A DNA stretch of 64,000 nt from Phycisphaerae bacterium. GTDB lineage: Bacteria; Planctomycetota; Phycisphaerae; Sedimentisphaerales; Anaerobacaceae. This document shows positions 1 through 9,373 of the stretch, piece after piece (the stretch's first letter is position 1; each line of letters begins with the position of its first letter). The DNA lies in contig JAGOLX010000001.1 in NCBI GenBank assembly GCA_017993835.1, positions 176,372-240,371 of the forward strand, in the 5' to 3' direction. Below the pieces are notes generated by a model. That model did not search any database. It was not told the DNA's origin and was given only the letters and a program-made list of their open reading frames with translations. The position numbers and the translations under genes are program-made.

Positions 1-1
1 C

Positions 2-841
2 TTGCCGCACCACATCCATCATCGCGACAAGCACGCCAAGCTCACCGGCCAGTTGGGCAAGCCGGAGGCCTATTTCTTCCCGCCTCAGGTGAACAACTAC
101 GGCGGCGACTTCCCCTACACCTTCTTCGGCCTGAACCCCGGAGTAACCAAGGACCAGGTCCGCAAGGCATTGCAGGACGCCGCAGATGGGAGAGACAACT
201 CGATCACGTCCCTCGCTCCGGCCTATCGGCTTGATCCCGGGACCGGATGGGACGTCCCGCCGGGCGTTCTCCATGCCCCAGGCAGCCTTTGCACTTACGA
301 GCCGCAGAAGGCGTCGGATGTTTTCGCCATGTACGAGAACATCACGCACAACCAGGTCGTGCCCAAAGAGCTGTTGTGGAAGGACACCCCGAAGAAGAAG
401 GCAGGCGACGTCGATTGGTTGCTCAGCGTCATCGACTGGGATCTCAACGTGGATCCGGACTTCGTGAAGAACCGATTCATGCGTCCCAAGCCCGCCCGCC
501 CGGCTAGGCAGATGCAGGCTGAGGGTTTCATCGAGAACTGGATCTGCTACAAGTCCGACGCCTTCAGCGCGAAGGAACTGACGGTCCAGCCGGGCACGAC
601 GGTGACCATTCAGGACAGCGCCGCCTACGGTTTTATCATGATGCAGGGCCACGGCACGATGGGCGTCTGGAACATCGAGACGCCCTCCATGATTCGCTTC
701 GGCCAGCTCACCTGCGACGAGTTCTTTGTGACGGAACAGGCCGCCAGGAAGGGCGTCACGATCACCAACCCGTCCACGTGCGACCCGATCGTTATGCTCA
801 AGCACTTCGGACCCAACAACCCGGATCTGAAGATCGAATAG
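2..841 (+). CDS. Cupin protein, mannose-6-phosphate-isomerase-like (5' partial)
   Basis: The reading frame is open to the left edge, so the gene very probably begins outside the window; the TTG at base 2 is only the first codon available. About 279 residues are visible. The segment GTGWDVPPGVLHAPGSL (around residue 80-97) resembles the metal-site turn of cupins in type I phosphomannose isomerase-like proteins. A second small beta-rich segment lies near residues 197-225 (VQPGTTVTIQDS, MMQGHGTMGVW). Such proteins act on sugars or sugar phosphates, but the substrate cannot be read here. A good intrinsic terminator follows 34 bases downstream, so this is the last gene of its transcript. Cupin fold fairly sure; exact activity unknown. 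Confidence 0.65.
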   Translation: MPHHIHHRDKHAKLTGQLGKPEAYFFPPQVNNYGGDFPYTFFGLNPGVTKDQVRKALQDAADGRDNSITSLAPAYRLDPGTGWDVPPGVLHAPGSLCTYEPQKASDVFAMYENITHNQVVPKELLWKDTPKKKAGDVDWLLSVIDWDLNVDPDFVKNRFMRPKPARPARQMQAEGFIENWICYKSDAFSAKELTVQPGTTVTIQDSAAYGFIMMQGHGTMGVWNIETPSMIRFGQLTCDEFFVTEQAARKGVTITNPSTCDPIVMLKHFGPNNPDLKIE

Positions 842-874
842 CCCGCGGGTCTTGACAACAGCAAATCCCACCCA

Positions 875-907
875 AAGGTGCGCCCCAGAGGACGCACCTT
901 TTCTTTT
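875..907 (+). terminator. Intrinsic terminator after the cupin gene
   Basis: An 8-bp perfect stem (AAGGTGCG / CGCACCTT) with a 10-base loop is followed by TTCTTTT. It separates the cupin gene from the CotH-type gene. Confidence 0.8.
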
Positions 908-934
908 GGGCCCGGGCCTTCTCCATGGTATAAT
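906..934 (+). promoter_or_regulatory. Candidate promoter of the CotH/lamin-tail gene
   Basis: A consensus -10 box TATAAT (929-934) lies 17 bases after a weak -35 TTGGGC (906-911), about 120 bases before the chosen start. The -35 matches only TTG. Confidence 0.4.
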
Positions 935-1056
935 CATGACAGAATCGGTGGATTCGGATGCCGTGGCGGCCGAGTGGGCCGTTGTGGGGGTATTCTCCGC
1001 TGCTGCCGCAGGGCACGACCATCGCACATCGAAAGCGCAGGAGTGAGGAAGAAGGT

Positions 1057-4000
1057 ATGTACAGATCGGCGGAGGTCCTGTTTTTCCTGTTGGCGTGCTG
1101 CCTCGGTCCGGGCCGGTCCCTGAACGTGGCTGGCGGGGCGGTCATTCTCAACGAACTCATGGCGGCCAACAACCACTCCTCCGCAGACCCGCAAGGCGAG
1201 TTCGATGACTGGGTCGAGCTCCACAACACAAGCGATAGCTCCGTCAACGTGGCCGGCCTGTATCTGACGGACGACCTGAAGACGCCCACGAAGTGGCAGA
1301 TCCCGACCGGTGCACCGAACCTGACGACCATCGCCGGCAAGGGCTATCTCGTCGTCTGGCTCGACAACGACACCGCGGATTCCGGCCTGCACGCGTCCTT
1401 CAAGCTGGACGCCGACGAGGATCTGGTTGCCCTGTTCTACACCGACGGGACGACCCTGCTCGATGCCGTGGTCTTCCAGGACCAGCGGGCGGACGTCTCC
1501 TACGGCCGAGTCGCAGGCGATTCCGATTCGTGGCAGTATATGGCACTCCCGACGCCAGGAGCCGGGAATATCATTGCCTACGGAGGCGCTGTCGCTCCCG
1601 CCAGGTTCAGCCACGAGCGAGGCTTCTACGACGAGCCGTTTGCGGTGACGATCTCCACGACCACGCCCGACAGCGAGATCTACTACACGCTGGACGGCAG
1701 TTCTCCCTTTGACTTCACCAGGTCCGTGTCCTGCGGCCGGTTATACACTGGTCCCATTCCCATCACCACGACAACGTGCCTTCGGGCCGTCGCCTGCAAG
1801 CAAGGCTGGTTGCCCACGAACATCGATGCGCACACGTATATCTTTCTGGACGATGTCATCCGTCAGGCGACGAATCCGCAGACCGGAGCCCAGGTGGCCC
1901 CAGCCGGCTGTCCGGCTTCATGGGGTTCGGTGGCAGGGGATTACCAGGTGGACCCGGATGTGGTCGGACAGAACGGCAAGGACAAGTTCAACGGCCTGTA
2001 CGCCGCAACCATCAAGGACGATCTCAAATCGGCGCCGACCGTGTCGCTCGTGATGCCCATGGATGACTGGTTTGGGTCCAAGGGCATCTACATCAATCAG
2101 GCCCAGGACGGCACGGAGCGGGCGTGCTCTCTCGAATGGATCGATCCCAACGGGGGGAGCGGATTTCAGATCAACTGTGCGATTGCTATGCAAGGGGGCG
2201 CCAAGCACGACGGGGGCGGCACGAGCCTCCAGCGATGGAAGGTCTTCAAGCTCTCCATGCGCCCTCGTTTCAAGACCGCGACCGACGACGGCAAGCCGAC
2301 CGGAGGTCCGGCGACGCTGAAGCACCGCGTCTTTCCCGACTCACCGATCACGACGTTCGATACCTTCGTGCTCGACGCGGTGCTCACCAACGCGTGGAAC
2401 CACAGCGGCCAGCACGAACGCGGGACGTACATTCAGGACCAGTATGTCTCGGACCTTCACAACGCCATGGGGGGGTACTCCCCGCACGGCCTGTACGCGC
2501 ACGTCTACCTCAACGGGCTGTACTGGGGGATGTACTACGTGCACGAGCGACCCGACGACTCCTGGGCGGCCCAGATGTTCGGCGGCGAGAAAGAAGAGTA
2601 TGATGTCTTGAAGCATAGCACGAGCCGGGTCGTCAACAATGGCCTGGGCGGCAGCGCCGCGAGCAACTTCAACATCATGATCAACGCCGCCGGCAAAGTG
2701 GCCGCCGACCCGGGGAACCCCGCGACGTACGATGCCCTCTGCCGGATGCTGGATGTTGACAACTTCATCGCGGACCTGCTCTCTCACTGGTATGCGACGA
2801 ACTGGGACTGGCCCGAGAAGAACTGGTATGCGACTCACCGTTCGCCGGACGGTCTGTGGCGGTTTCACACGTGGGATGCCGAGCATTCCATGGAATTGCC
2901 CGAATGGAGTTCCGCCAACGTGTTGGGCTTGAGCGTTTCCAGCATTCACGACAAGCTCCGGGCCAATCCGGACTACCGAATGCACTTCGCAGACCTCGTC
3001 CACAGGTTCTTCTTCAATGCCGGCGTGCTCACCTATCCCCACACCGCCGACATGTGGCGCGAGCGAATGGCCCAGATCGACCGCGCCATCGTCGGCGAGT
3101 CGGCCCGATGGGGGGATGCGCGATCCGCCGTGCCGCACACGCGAGCGGATTGGCTGGCGAATCAGAATCAGATCCTGACTCGTGTCGTTGCCGGTCGTTC
3201 GACCGTCGTTCTGAACTGGCTGCGGAACGCGGGCCTCTACCCCAATGTCGTCGCCCCCGTCTTCTACGTCAACGGCGTCTATCAGCATGGCGGTCTGGCG
3301 AGCACAGGCGCCGAGCTCTCGATGCAGGTCGAAGGCACGACCTGGTACACCCTGGACGGCAGCGATCCGCGACTGCCGGGGACGACGCCTGCCTCCACGG
3401 AGACCACGCTCGTTGCAGAAGATGCCGCCAAGCGGGTTCTCGTCCCCGCCGCAGCGGTCTCCAACGCCTGGCGGGGCGGCTCAGCGTTCGACCATTCCAC
3501 CTGGATTAGCGGCACCGGCGGCGTCGGTTTCGAGCGGGGCACTGGATACGAGGACTACTTCGACATCGACGTTCAAAGCCAGATGTACAACAGGAACGCG
3601 ACCTGCTACGTCCGCATCCCGTTCAATGTCACGGTGGCGGACTTGACAAATCTCACAACCCTCACGCTGAAGATTCGCTACGACGACGGTTTCGTTGTCT
3701 ACCTGAATGGGACCGAGGTTTCGAGGAAGAACTTCACGGGCGATCCCGCATGGAACTCCACGGCCAACGCGTCGAATCCGGATGCTTCGGCCGAGGTTTT
3801 CGAGTCTTTCGACGTGACGGCCCATGTCTCCAATCTCAGACTGGGCGAGAACATCTTGGCAGCCCAGGCGTTGAACCAGTCCATGGCCAGCTCGGACTTC
3901 CTGTTCTCCGTCCAACTGATGGCCGGCAGGAGTTCCGCGAGTGAGATCCCCAGCGGCATCGCCGCGACTGCGATGCGGTATGGCGGGCCCATGAACCTGA

Positions 4001-5565
4001 CCAAGAGCGCCTGCGTCAAGGCCCGAGCCCTCAGCGGCTCGACCTGGAGCGCCCTGAACGAGGCGGTCTATAGCGTCGGCCCAGTGGCCGAAAACCTGCG
4101 GGTCAGCGAGATCCTGTACCACCCCGAAGGCGATCCGAACGCGGAGTTCATCGAGCTGACGAACGTCGGCGACGAGACGATCCACCTGAACCTGGTCCGG
4201 TTCACCAGGGGAATTCAGTACACATTCCCGAGCTTCGAGCTGGCCGCAGGCAGCTATTGTCTGCTGGTGCGAGATATCGCCTCCTTCGAGGCCCGCTACG
4301 GGAATCAACTGGCGGTCGTCGGCCAGTATGAAGGCAATCTGGACAACGCAGGCGAACAGATCGAGCTTCTCGATGCGGTCGGCGAAGTCATCCAGAGCTT
4401 CGAATACGAGGACGACTGGTTCGATCTGACCGACGGCTCGGGCTTCTCGCTGACGGTCCGCGACCCGTCCAGCGACTCCGACCTGGGCAGCAAGAGTGCC
4501 TGGCGGTCCAGCGCCTCTGCGAACGGCTCGCCCGGCTCAGACGACACGGGGGAGATCCCCGAGCCCGGCTCAGTCGTCATCAATGAGATCCTGGCGAATC
4601 CCGCCGGCGGCGGTTCCGACTGGATCGAACTGCACAACACGACCGCCCAGAGGATCAGCATTACGGACTGGTACCTCAGCGACGACACCGACGATCTGAC
4701 CAAGTACGAGATCGGCGCAGGGACCAGCATCCCGGCGGGCGGCTATATCGTCTTCTACCAGGACCAGCACTTCGGCAACGACGCCGATCCGGGCTGCAGC
4801 ACGTCCTTTGGCCTGAGCAAGAACGGCGAGACAGTCTACCTGCACTCGGGCTCAGGCGGGGTCCTGACCGGGTACAGCGAGCAGGAGAAGTTCGACGCCT
4901 CCGAGCCGGGCGTGTCGTTCGGCCGCTGGCAAAAGAGCACCGGCTCGTACAATTTCGTGGCCCTGAGCGAGCCTACGCCGGGAGCAGCCAACGCCGATCC
5001 GGTCGTCGGGCCCATCGTCATCAACGAGATCATGTATCACCCGTCGGGCAGCGAGGAGGCCGAGTACGTGGAGCTGCTCAATATCAGCGATTCCGCGGTG
5101 ACCCTGTACGACGCGACGGAGCAGGCCCCCTGGCGGTTCACGGACGACCCTGACGATCCCGCGATCGAGCTGTTGTTCCCGAGCGATTCGCCCGTGACGC
5201 TCGGGCCTGGCGAGTATCTCGTCCTGACGAAGGACCTGACCGCGTTCAAGGCAACATATGCGGTTCCGGCGGGCATGCAGGTACTGGCCTGGACTTTCGG
5301 CAGGCTGACCGACGACAGCGAGAAGGTGCAACTCAGCAGGCCCGGCGAAGTGGAGGATGACGACGCCCGCGAGTGGATTCGCGTGGACCGGGTCGCCTAC
5401 AGCGATGGCTCGCATCCCGAGGACTTCGCCGACGGCGTGGACCCCTGGCCGGTCGAAGCGAATGGCCAAGGCAAGTCGCTCAGCCGGATTGATCCGCAGA
5501 CCTACGGCAACGACCCGGCCAACTGGCAGCCAGCCCCCCCGACCCCCGGCCGGCCGAACCCGTAG
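1057..5565 (+). CDS. Large secreted CotH-kinase / lamin-tail-domain protein
   Basis: 1,502 residues. The ATG at 1057 is preceded by GAGGAAGAAGG and begins a short hydrophobic signal peptide (VLFFLLACCLG), so it is preferred over in-frame codons upstream. Domain order: lamin-tail domain about 28-150 (VILNELMAANN); a chitobiase C-terminal/Fn3-like segment about 181-225 (YYTLDGSSP); a CotH-like kinase core about 330-630, with RWKVFKLSMRP, YVHERPD and WRFHTWDAEHS; a beta-sandwich about 845-955 (YDDGFVVYLNGTEV); then three more lamin-tail domains starting near 1013, 1171 and 1320. CotH kinases phosphorylate proteins and lamin-tail domains are found in exported surface proteins; the target here is unknown. 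Probably a monocistronic secreted or surface protein. Confidence 0.85.
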   Translation: MYRSAEVLFFLLACCLGPGRSLNVAGGAVILNELMAANNHSSADPQGEFDDWVELHNTSDSSVNVAGLYLTDDLKTPTKWQIPTGAPNLTTIAGKGYLVVWLDNDTADSGLHASFKLDADEDLVALFYTDGTTLLDAVVFQDQRADVSYGRVAGDSDSWQYMALPTPGAGNIIAYGGAVAPARFSHERGFYDEPFAVTISTTTPDSEIYYTLDGSSPFDFTRSVSCGRLYTGPIPITTTTCLRAVACKQGWLPTNIDAHTYIFLDDVIRQATNPQTGAQVAPAGCPASWGSVAGDYQVDPDVVGQNGKDKFNGLYAATIKDDLKSAPTVSLVMPMDDWFGSKGIYINQAQDGTERACSLEWIDPNGGSGFQINCAIAMQGGAKHDGGGTSLQRWKVFKLSMRPRFKTATDDGKPTGGPATLKHRVFPDSPITTFDTFVLDAVLTNAWNHSGQHERGTYIQDQYVSDLHNAMGGYSPHGLYAHVYLNGLYWGMYYVHERPDDSWAAQMFGGEKEEYDVLKHSTSRVVNNGLGGSAASNFNIMINAAGKVAADPGNPATYDALCRMLDVDNFIADLLSHWYATNWDWPEKNWYATHRSPDGLWRFHTWDAEHSMELPEWSSANVLGLSVSSIHDKLRANPDYRMHFADLVHRFFFNAGVLTYPHTADMWRERMAQIDRAIVGESARWGDARSAVPHTRADWLANQNQILTRVVAGRSTVVLNWLRNAGLYPNVVAPVFYVNGVYQHGGLASTGAELSMQVEGTTWYTLDGSDPRLPGTTPASTETTLVAEDAAKRVLVPAAAVSNAWRGGSAFDHSTWISGTGGVGFERGTGYEDYFDIDVQSQMYNRNATCYVRIPFNVTVADLTNLTTLTLKIRYDDGFVVYLNGTEVSRKNFTGDPAWNSTANASNPDASAEVFESFDVTAHVSNLRLGENILAAQALNQSMASSDFLFSVQLMAGRSSASEIPSGIAATAMRYGGPMNLTKSACVKARALSGSTWSALNEAVYSVGPVAENLRVSEILYHPEGDPNAEFIELTNVGDETIHLNLVRFTRGIQYTFPSFELAAGSYCLLVRDIASFEARYGNQLAVVGQYEGNLDNAGEQIELLDAVGEVIQSFEYEDDWFDLTDGSGFSLTVRDPSSDSDLGSKSAWRSSASANGSPGSDDTGEIPEPGSVVINEILANPAGGGSDWIELHNTTAQRISITDWYLSDDTDDLTKYEIGAGTSIPAGGYIVFYQDQHFGNDADPGCSTSFGLSKNGETVYLHSGSGGVLTGYSEQEKFDASEPGVSFGRWQKSTGSYNFVALSEPTPGAANADPVVGPIVINEIMYHPSGSEEAEYVELLNISDSAVTLYDATEQAPWRFTDDPDDPAIELLFPSDSPVTLGPGEYLVLTKDLTAFKATYAVPAGMQVLAWTFGRLTDDSEKVQLSRPGEVEDDDAREWIRVDRVAYSDGSHPEDFADGVDPWPVEANGQGKSLSRIDPQTYGNDPANWQPAPPTPGRPNP

Positions 5566-5611
5566 CGCCGGTCTGTGCTGATCCCGGCGGGCACCACGCA
5601 CGATCTTCAGC

Positions 5612-5641
5612 TTGCCAGGCATCCCTGTTCTCTGGTATCTT
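5612..5641 (+). promoter_or_regulatory. Candidate promoter for the 5718 gene set
   Basis: TTGCCA (5612-5617), an 18-base spacer and TATCTT (5636-5641) lie about 75 bases before the first gene of the following three-gene cluster. Confidence 0.4.
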
Positions 5642-5717
5642 TGTGCGGTCCATGCGAGTCTGCGACCTGCACGAACGTGGGTGTCGCTCGCAAGGGTGTC
5701 AGTGAAGACAGGGATGT

Positions 5718-6206
5718 ATGGCCGACTGGGAAATCAATAAACCGCTGGGACAGTGCAGCGGAAGCGGACGGAAGATCGAGCCGGGCGAGGAATACTATGG
5801 GGCGCTCGTCGAGGTCGAGCAGGGACTTGTGCGGCGGGACTTCTGCAGCGAGTTTTGGGAACGGGAAAAGCCGGCGGTGTACTGCTTCTGGAAGACGAAG
5901 CTCGCAGCGCCGAACCAGAAGAAGGAACTGTTCATCAGCGATGAGATGCTGGTGGCCTTCTTCGAGCGGCTGGCGAACGAGACGGACCCGGAGAAGGTGA
6001 GCTTCCGGTTCGTGCTGACCCTGGTGCTCATGCGAAAACGTCGGCTCAAGTACGATTCGACCAGAACGGAGGAGGGGCGCGAGATCTGGCGGCTTCGCAT
6101 GACGGGCGATAAGGACCTCGTCGACGTGGTCAACCCCCATCTCAGCGAAGACCAGATCGAGCAGCTCACCTCGCAAATCGGCCAAATTCTCCAGGCGGAC
6201 CTATGA
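5718..6206 (+). CDS. Hypothetical protein, about 160 residues
   Basis: 162 residues, soluble, no signal peptide or membrane segment. I do not recognise an assigned function. The N-terminus carries CSGSGRKIEPGEEYYGALVE followed by VRRDFCSEFWE, a short Cys-containing motif reminiscent of small treble-clef/zinc-ribbon proteins, although only two cysteines are close to it. The remainder is charged and mostly helical. The ATG at 5718 is preceded by ACAGGG; an out-of-frame ATG lies four bases earlier. Its stop overlaps the start of the next gene (ATGA), so the two are likely translationally coupled. Probably a conserved small protein of this lineage (inference). Confidence 0.7.
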   Translation: MADWEINKPLGQCSGSGRKIEPGEEYYGALVEVEQGLVRRDFCSEFWEREKPAVYCFWKTKLAAPNQKKELFISDEMLVAFFERLANETDPEKVSFRFVLTLVLMRKRRLKYDSTRTEEGREIWRLRMTGDKDLVDVVNPHLSEDQIEQLTSQIGQILQADL

Positions 6207-7210
6207 GGACGAACGCGAAATTCGAAGCACGAAATCCGAAATCCGAAACAAATACCAATGGTCCAAACTCGAATGACCGAAACGCGATTGTTCGGCCGAC
6301 GTTTCGATCATTTGGATTTCGAGTTTTGAATTTGTTTCGGATTTCGGGTTTCGGATTTCGTGCTTTTCTCCTGGTGGTTGTTGTTCTCTCGCTCTTGATC
6401 GGTGGCTGTGCGACGGGCCCCGGCCAGTTGCCTGTCTGTCCGGGGAAGGCGACTGCCGAGGAGGCGGCCAAGACACTGGCCGCTCGGGCTGGGGCCGCGG
6501 TGTCGTTGCGGGCGAACGGTCAGGCCATGGTGACGTACCACGTGCCGAACAAGAAGAGGACCGAGCGGCATAATCTGCCTTTGGGACTGTGGTTCGAGCC
6601 GCCCGGCAATATCTATATCCAGGGCAGCATCGCGGTGGACCAGAAGGCCGTGATCGTCGGGGCCAACGATCGGGAGTTCTGGATGGCCGTGGCGCCCAAG
6701 GAGATGAGCAGCTACTATCTTGGCTCCTGGGACGAGGTGCGGGATTTCGAGGGATTGATGATGAGCCCTCGCGTCGTGCTCGAAGCCCTCGGGATCATCA
6801 CGGAGTCTGAAGGCGGTCCCGACGCGGCCTCGTGGACGCTGGAGAACAAGGCGCCCTATGACATCCTCGTCCGTCGGGATGCGGCGGGTCGCACGCTCCG
6901 GCGAGTGCATGTCTATGCGTGCGACTACTGTGTCCACAAGATCGAGTACTTTGATGCATGCGGCAAAGCGGTCGCCGTCGCACAGCTTGGCGACTACCAG
7001 CCTGTCGCGGAGGGATTCCAGGTGCCGACCCGGATTCGCGTCGTCTCGACGGCTCCGGACGGGCGGAAGGACACGATGGATATCCGCCTGACCGGCGTGA
7101 GGACCACCCAGCTCAACGACCGGCAGCGGCAGTTCCTGTTCTCGCCGCCGGATATGGGCAAGTTCGACAACATCTACCGATACGAAGCGGGCCGATGGGT
7201 CCCCGAATGA
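6203..7210 (+). CDS. Lipoprotein, N-terminus overlapped by a palindromic repeat
   Basis: 335 residues from the ATG that overlaps the upstream stop. A lipoprotein signal peptide is clear (FLLVVVVLSLLIGGCATG, Cys at about residue 70), but some 50 residues precede it. Those residues are Asn/Lys/Arg/Phe-rich (EARNPKSETNTN) and come from translating a GAAATCC-type inverted repeat. The physiological start may therefore be the TTG at 6326 or 6332, which gives a normal 20-25 residue signal peptide; alternatively the element lies between an old start and its signal sequence. The mature part, including FEPPGNIYIQGSIAV and DREFWMAVAP, suggests an exported outer-membrane-associated protein of unknown role. 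Its stop overlaps an ATG before the next gene. Confidence 0.7.
   Translation: MRTNAKFEARNPKSETNTNGPNSNDRNAIVRPTFRSFGFRVLNLFRISGFGFRAFLLVVVVLSLLIGGCATGPGQLPVCPGKATAEEAAKTLAARAGAAVSLRANGQAMVTYHVPNKKRTERHNLPLGLWFEPPGNIYIQGSIAVDQKAVIVGANDREFWMAVAPKEMSSYYLGSWDEVRDFEGLMMSPRVVLEALGIITESEGGPDAASWTLENKAPYDILVRRDAAGRTLRRVHVYACDYCVHKIEYFDACGKAVAVAQLGDYQPVAEGFQVPTRIRVVSTAPDGRKDTMDIRLTGVRTTQLNDRQRQFLFSPPDMGKFDNIYRYEAGRWVPE
6215..6366. repeat. Palindromic GAAATCC-type repeat, copy A
   Basis: Long imperfect inverted repeat. The left arm (about 6225-6253) contains GAAATCCGAAATCCGAAAC, and the right arm (about 6330-6365) is its reverse complement with one extra unit. Similar elements lie at 20858-21030 and 43058-43216. 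This copy lies wholly inside an open reading frame. Confidence 0.85.
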
Positions 7211-7224
7211 GAGGATTGCATACG

Positions 7225-8127
7225 ATGACCGAACGGAATCTCAAGACTAGGATGCGGCAAGGTGTCTTCATACTCGATGGCGCGATGGGTACGCAGCTCT
7301 TTGCTCGTGGCGTCGAGCCCGGCCGGTGCAACGACTGGCTGGATGTCGAACAGCCCGACGTTGTGTTGGACGTCCACCGGGCCTATCTCGATGCAGGCGT
7401 CGACGCGATCATCACGAATACCTTCGGCGCCAATCGCTACGCCCTCGGTCGGCACGGCTTCGCCGACAAGGCCTTCGAGATCAACAAGGCCGGCGCCCAG
7501 GTCGCCCGCAAGGCGGCGGGGGAAGGCCGGTATGTCCTCGGCGATGTCGGCCCAACAGGCGATTTCCTCGAACCGCTCGGGACGCTCAAGCCCGACCAGG
7601 TCCGCGAGGCGCTCATCGAGCAAGTGAAGGCACTGCGGGAAGGGGGCGTGGACGGTCTTATCATCGAGACGATGACTGCGATGGACGAGTTGGAGATCGC
7701 AATCGAAGCGGCGCAGTCCGCCAGCGGGGGACTGCCCATACTTGCCTCGATGTCTTTCGACAAGGGCGGCGCAGGTTTTCGCACGATGATGGGCGTGGAC
7801 GCCGCGACCGCGGTCGGCAGGATGATCGCTCTGGGGGTCGACGCGGTCGGATTCAACTGCGGCACCGCCACCCTCGACGAATATGTGGAACTCGCGAAGA
7901 TCTACGTGGCGGCGGCGAAGGCAGCCAACGGCAAAATCCAGATCTTCGCGGAGCCAAACGCAGGCAAGCCGGAACTCGTGGATGGCAAAGCGGTCTACAA
8001 GGTCACGCCCGACGAGTTCGCGGCAGCCTGTCGCAAGATCCTCGACGCCGGCATCCACATCCTCGGCGGCTGCTGTGGCTCCACCCCCGACCACATCCTC
8101 GCTGTGGCCCAGAGCCTGAAACCGTAG
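7225..8127 (+). CDS. Homocysteine S-methyltransferase domain protein
   Basis: 300 residues, equal to the isolated zinc-dependent homocysteine-binding barrel found at the N-terminus of MetH and in MmuM/BHMT proteins. The N-terminus has ILDGAMGTQL. The three zinc ligands are present: Cys212 (FNCGT) and Cys283-Cys284 (GGCCGSTPDHI). The family transfers a methyl group to homocysteine to form methionine. No cobalamin or methylfolate domain is fused, so the methyl donor is unknown. The ATG at 7225 has GAGAGG about nine bases upstream; an ATG at 7207 that overlaps the lipoprotein stop is the alternative. It converges with the acyltransferase gene across a 12-base gap. Confidence 0.85.
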   Translation: MTERNLKTRMRQGVFILDGAMGTQLFARGVEPGRCNDWLDVEQPDVVLDVHRAYLDAGVDAIITNTFGANRYALGRHGFADKAFEINKAGAQVARKAAGEGRYVLGDVGPTGDFLEPLGTLKPDQVREALIEQVKALREGGVDGLIIETMTAMDELEIAIEAAQSASGGLPILASMSFDKGGAGFRTMMGVDAATAVGRMIALGVDAVGFNCGTATLDEYVELAKIYVAAAKAANGKIQIFAEPNAGKPELVDGKAVYKVTPDEFAAACRKILDAGIHILGGCCGSTPDHILAVAQSLKP

Positions 8128-8139
8128 GCTGGCACTCTA

Positions 8140-9360
8140 TCACGGGGAGGGCACTGGGACTCGCGTGCGGCATTGCTGGCGGAGGGGTTTGAGGCCGAAG
8201 AGGAATCGCAGGGCATTGATCCGCCTGATGAGCAGCTCGTACAGAGCCATGGTGGCGGCGAAGGAACTAGCGACGATGATGAGGTATTCGAGCCAGAGCG
8301 GGGTGTCGAGGCGGATGACGTGGAAGCCGATGGCCAGGATTATCGTCTGGTGCAGGATGTAGAAGGGCAGGACCGCCTCGTTGGCGTACTTCAGGAAGCG
8401 ATTGCCGGACCTCAGATGCCGACCGCCAAAGCCGAGGATGGCGATGAGGCACGACCAGCAGAGGACGCCCCGAATGAGGGCGAATCCTATGCTGCTCTCC
8501 GACAGGCCGCGGATCTTGACCAGGAAATAGCCGACGACGAATGTGACCAAGGCGACGACGAGGCCGGCGAATCGATGGCTCTCCACCGCCTTGGCTGTCT
8601 CCTTGCCGGAGGCGAGCAGGAAGCCGAGGATGAAGATCGCGAGATAGGGCAGGAGACTCCAGCCGCCGAAACCTCGCTGGTTGAAGAGACCGTGCAAGGC
8701 GTTCCTGAGAGCGGGCGAATTCGCGAGGAACTCCAGGATCGCGATGGGGATCGCCAGCAGGAAAACCGTGCCGGGGACCTTCATCGTGTTGGACAGGGCT
8801 CCCACCATCCGGTCGCCCGCGCGCGATCTCAGGGCCAGAAACAGCGGCAGGGTGATCGCCGAGAACACGAACAGGATCTCCAGGTACCACAGGTGCAGGC
8901 CCATCCAGGCGAAATTGCCGTCCTTCTGGATTCCATACCATCCCTCGAAGTAATGCGGATAGAAACTCCAGAACGAGCCAGAGAACTGGTCGTGACTGAC
9001 TCGCTCCAGATAGACCTGATAGGGTGCGATGACCACGAAGACGCCGAACACCAGCGGCACGGCCAGCCGCTTGAATCGTGAGGTGAGATACTGCCGCCAG
9101 TTGTGGGTCGTGAGGGAGTGATAGGTTCCGATCCCCGACAGGACGAAGAACAGAGGCATCAGCCACTGGACCGCGACGGTCAATGTGATGAACGACACGA
9201 CCTCGCTGGTCCGGGGGCTCTTGACGTGCCAGTTCTCCGTGTCGAAGAAACGTCCGCAGTGGAACAGGAACACCGCCGCCATGCCCAGGACCCGGAGCCA
9301 ATCCACGTCGTAGCGGCGCGACAGTCCTGGCGGTTCTCCGATCTGGCGGGTGTTCTGCAT
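8140..9360 (-). CDS. Acyltransferase 3 family membrane protein
   Basis: 406 residues with about ten hydrophobic segments. The N-terminal YDVDWLRVLGMAAVFLFHCGRFF carries the membrane-embedded Asp-Arg and His typical of acyltransferase family 3 (OafA/NodX type), and NEAVLPFYILHQTII is the usual late-helix motif. Members acylate cell-surface sugars, LPS or glycolipids. Starting 13 bases after waaA on the same strand, it may modify the LPS core or lipid A region (inference from context). The ATG at 9360 fits the family N-terminus; in-frame codons upstream would run into waaA. No strong Shine-Dalgarno is visible. Confidence 0.85.
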   Translation of the reverse strand: MQNTRQIGEPPGLSRRYDVDWLRVLGMAAVFLFHCGRFFDTENWHVKSPRTSEVVSFITLTVAVQWLMPLFFVLSGIGTYHSLTTHNWRQYLTSRFKRLAVPLVFGVFVVIAPYQVYLERVSHDQFSGSFWSFYPHYFEGWYGIQKDGNFAWMGLHLWYLEILFVFSAITLPLFLALRSRAGDRMVGALSNTMKVPGTVFLLAIPIAILEFLANSPALRNALHGLFNQRGFGGWSLLPYLAIFILGFLLASGKETAKAVESHRFAGLVVALVTFVVGYFLVKIRGLSESSIGFALIRGVLCWSCLIAILGFGGRHLRSGNRFLKYANEAVLPFYILHQTIILAIGFHVIRLDTPLWLEYLIIVASSFAATMALYELLIRRINALRFLFGLKPLRQQCRTRVPVPSP

Positions 9361-9373
9361 CGTCGTTTGTCGC

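Noticed and set aside
2341..3288. Antisense frame of about 315 codons within the CotH gene
   Set aside because: Composition is typical of the complement of a GC-rich gene, and the sense strand has clear domain homology.
8173..9081. Plus-strand frame of about 300 codons opposite the acyltransferase gene
   Set aside because: Glu/Asp/Gly/Ala-rich translation without motifs. The minus strand encodes a membrane protein with family signatures.
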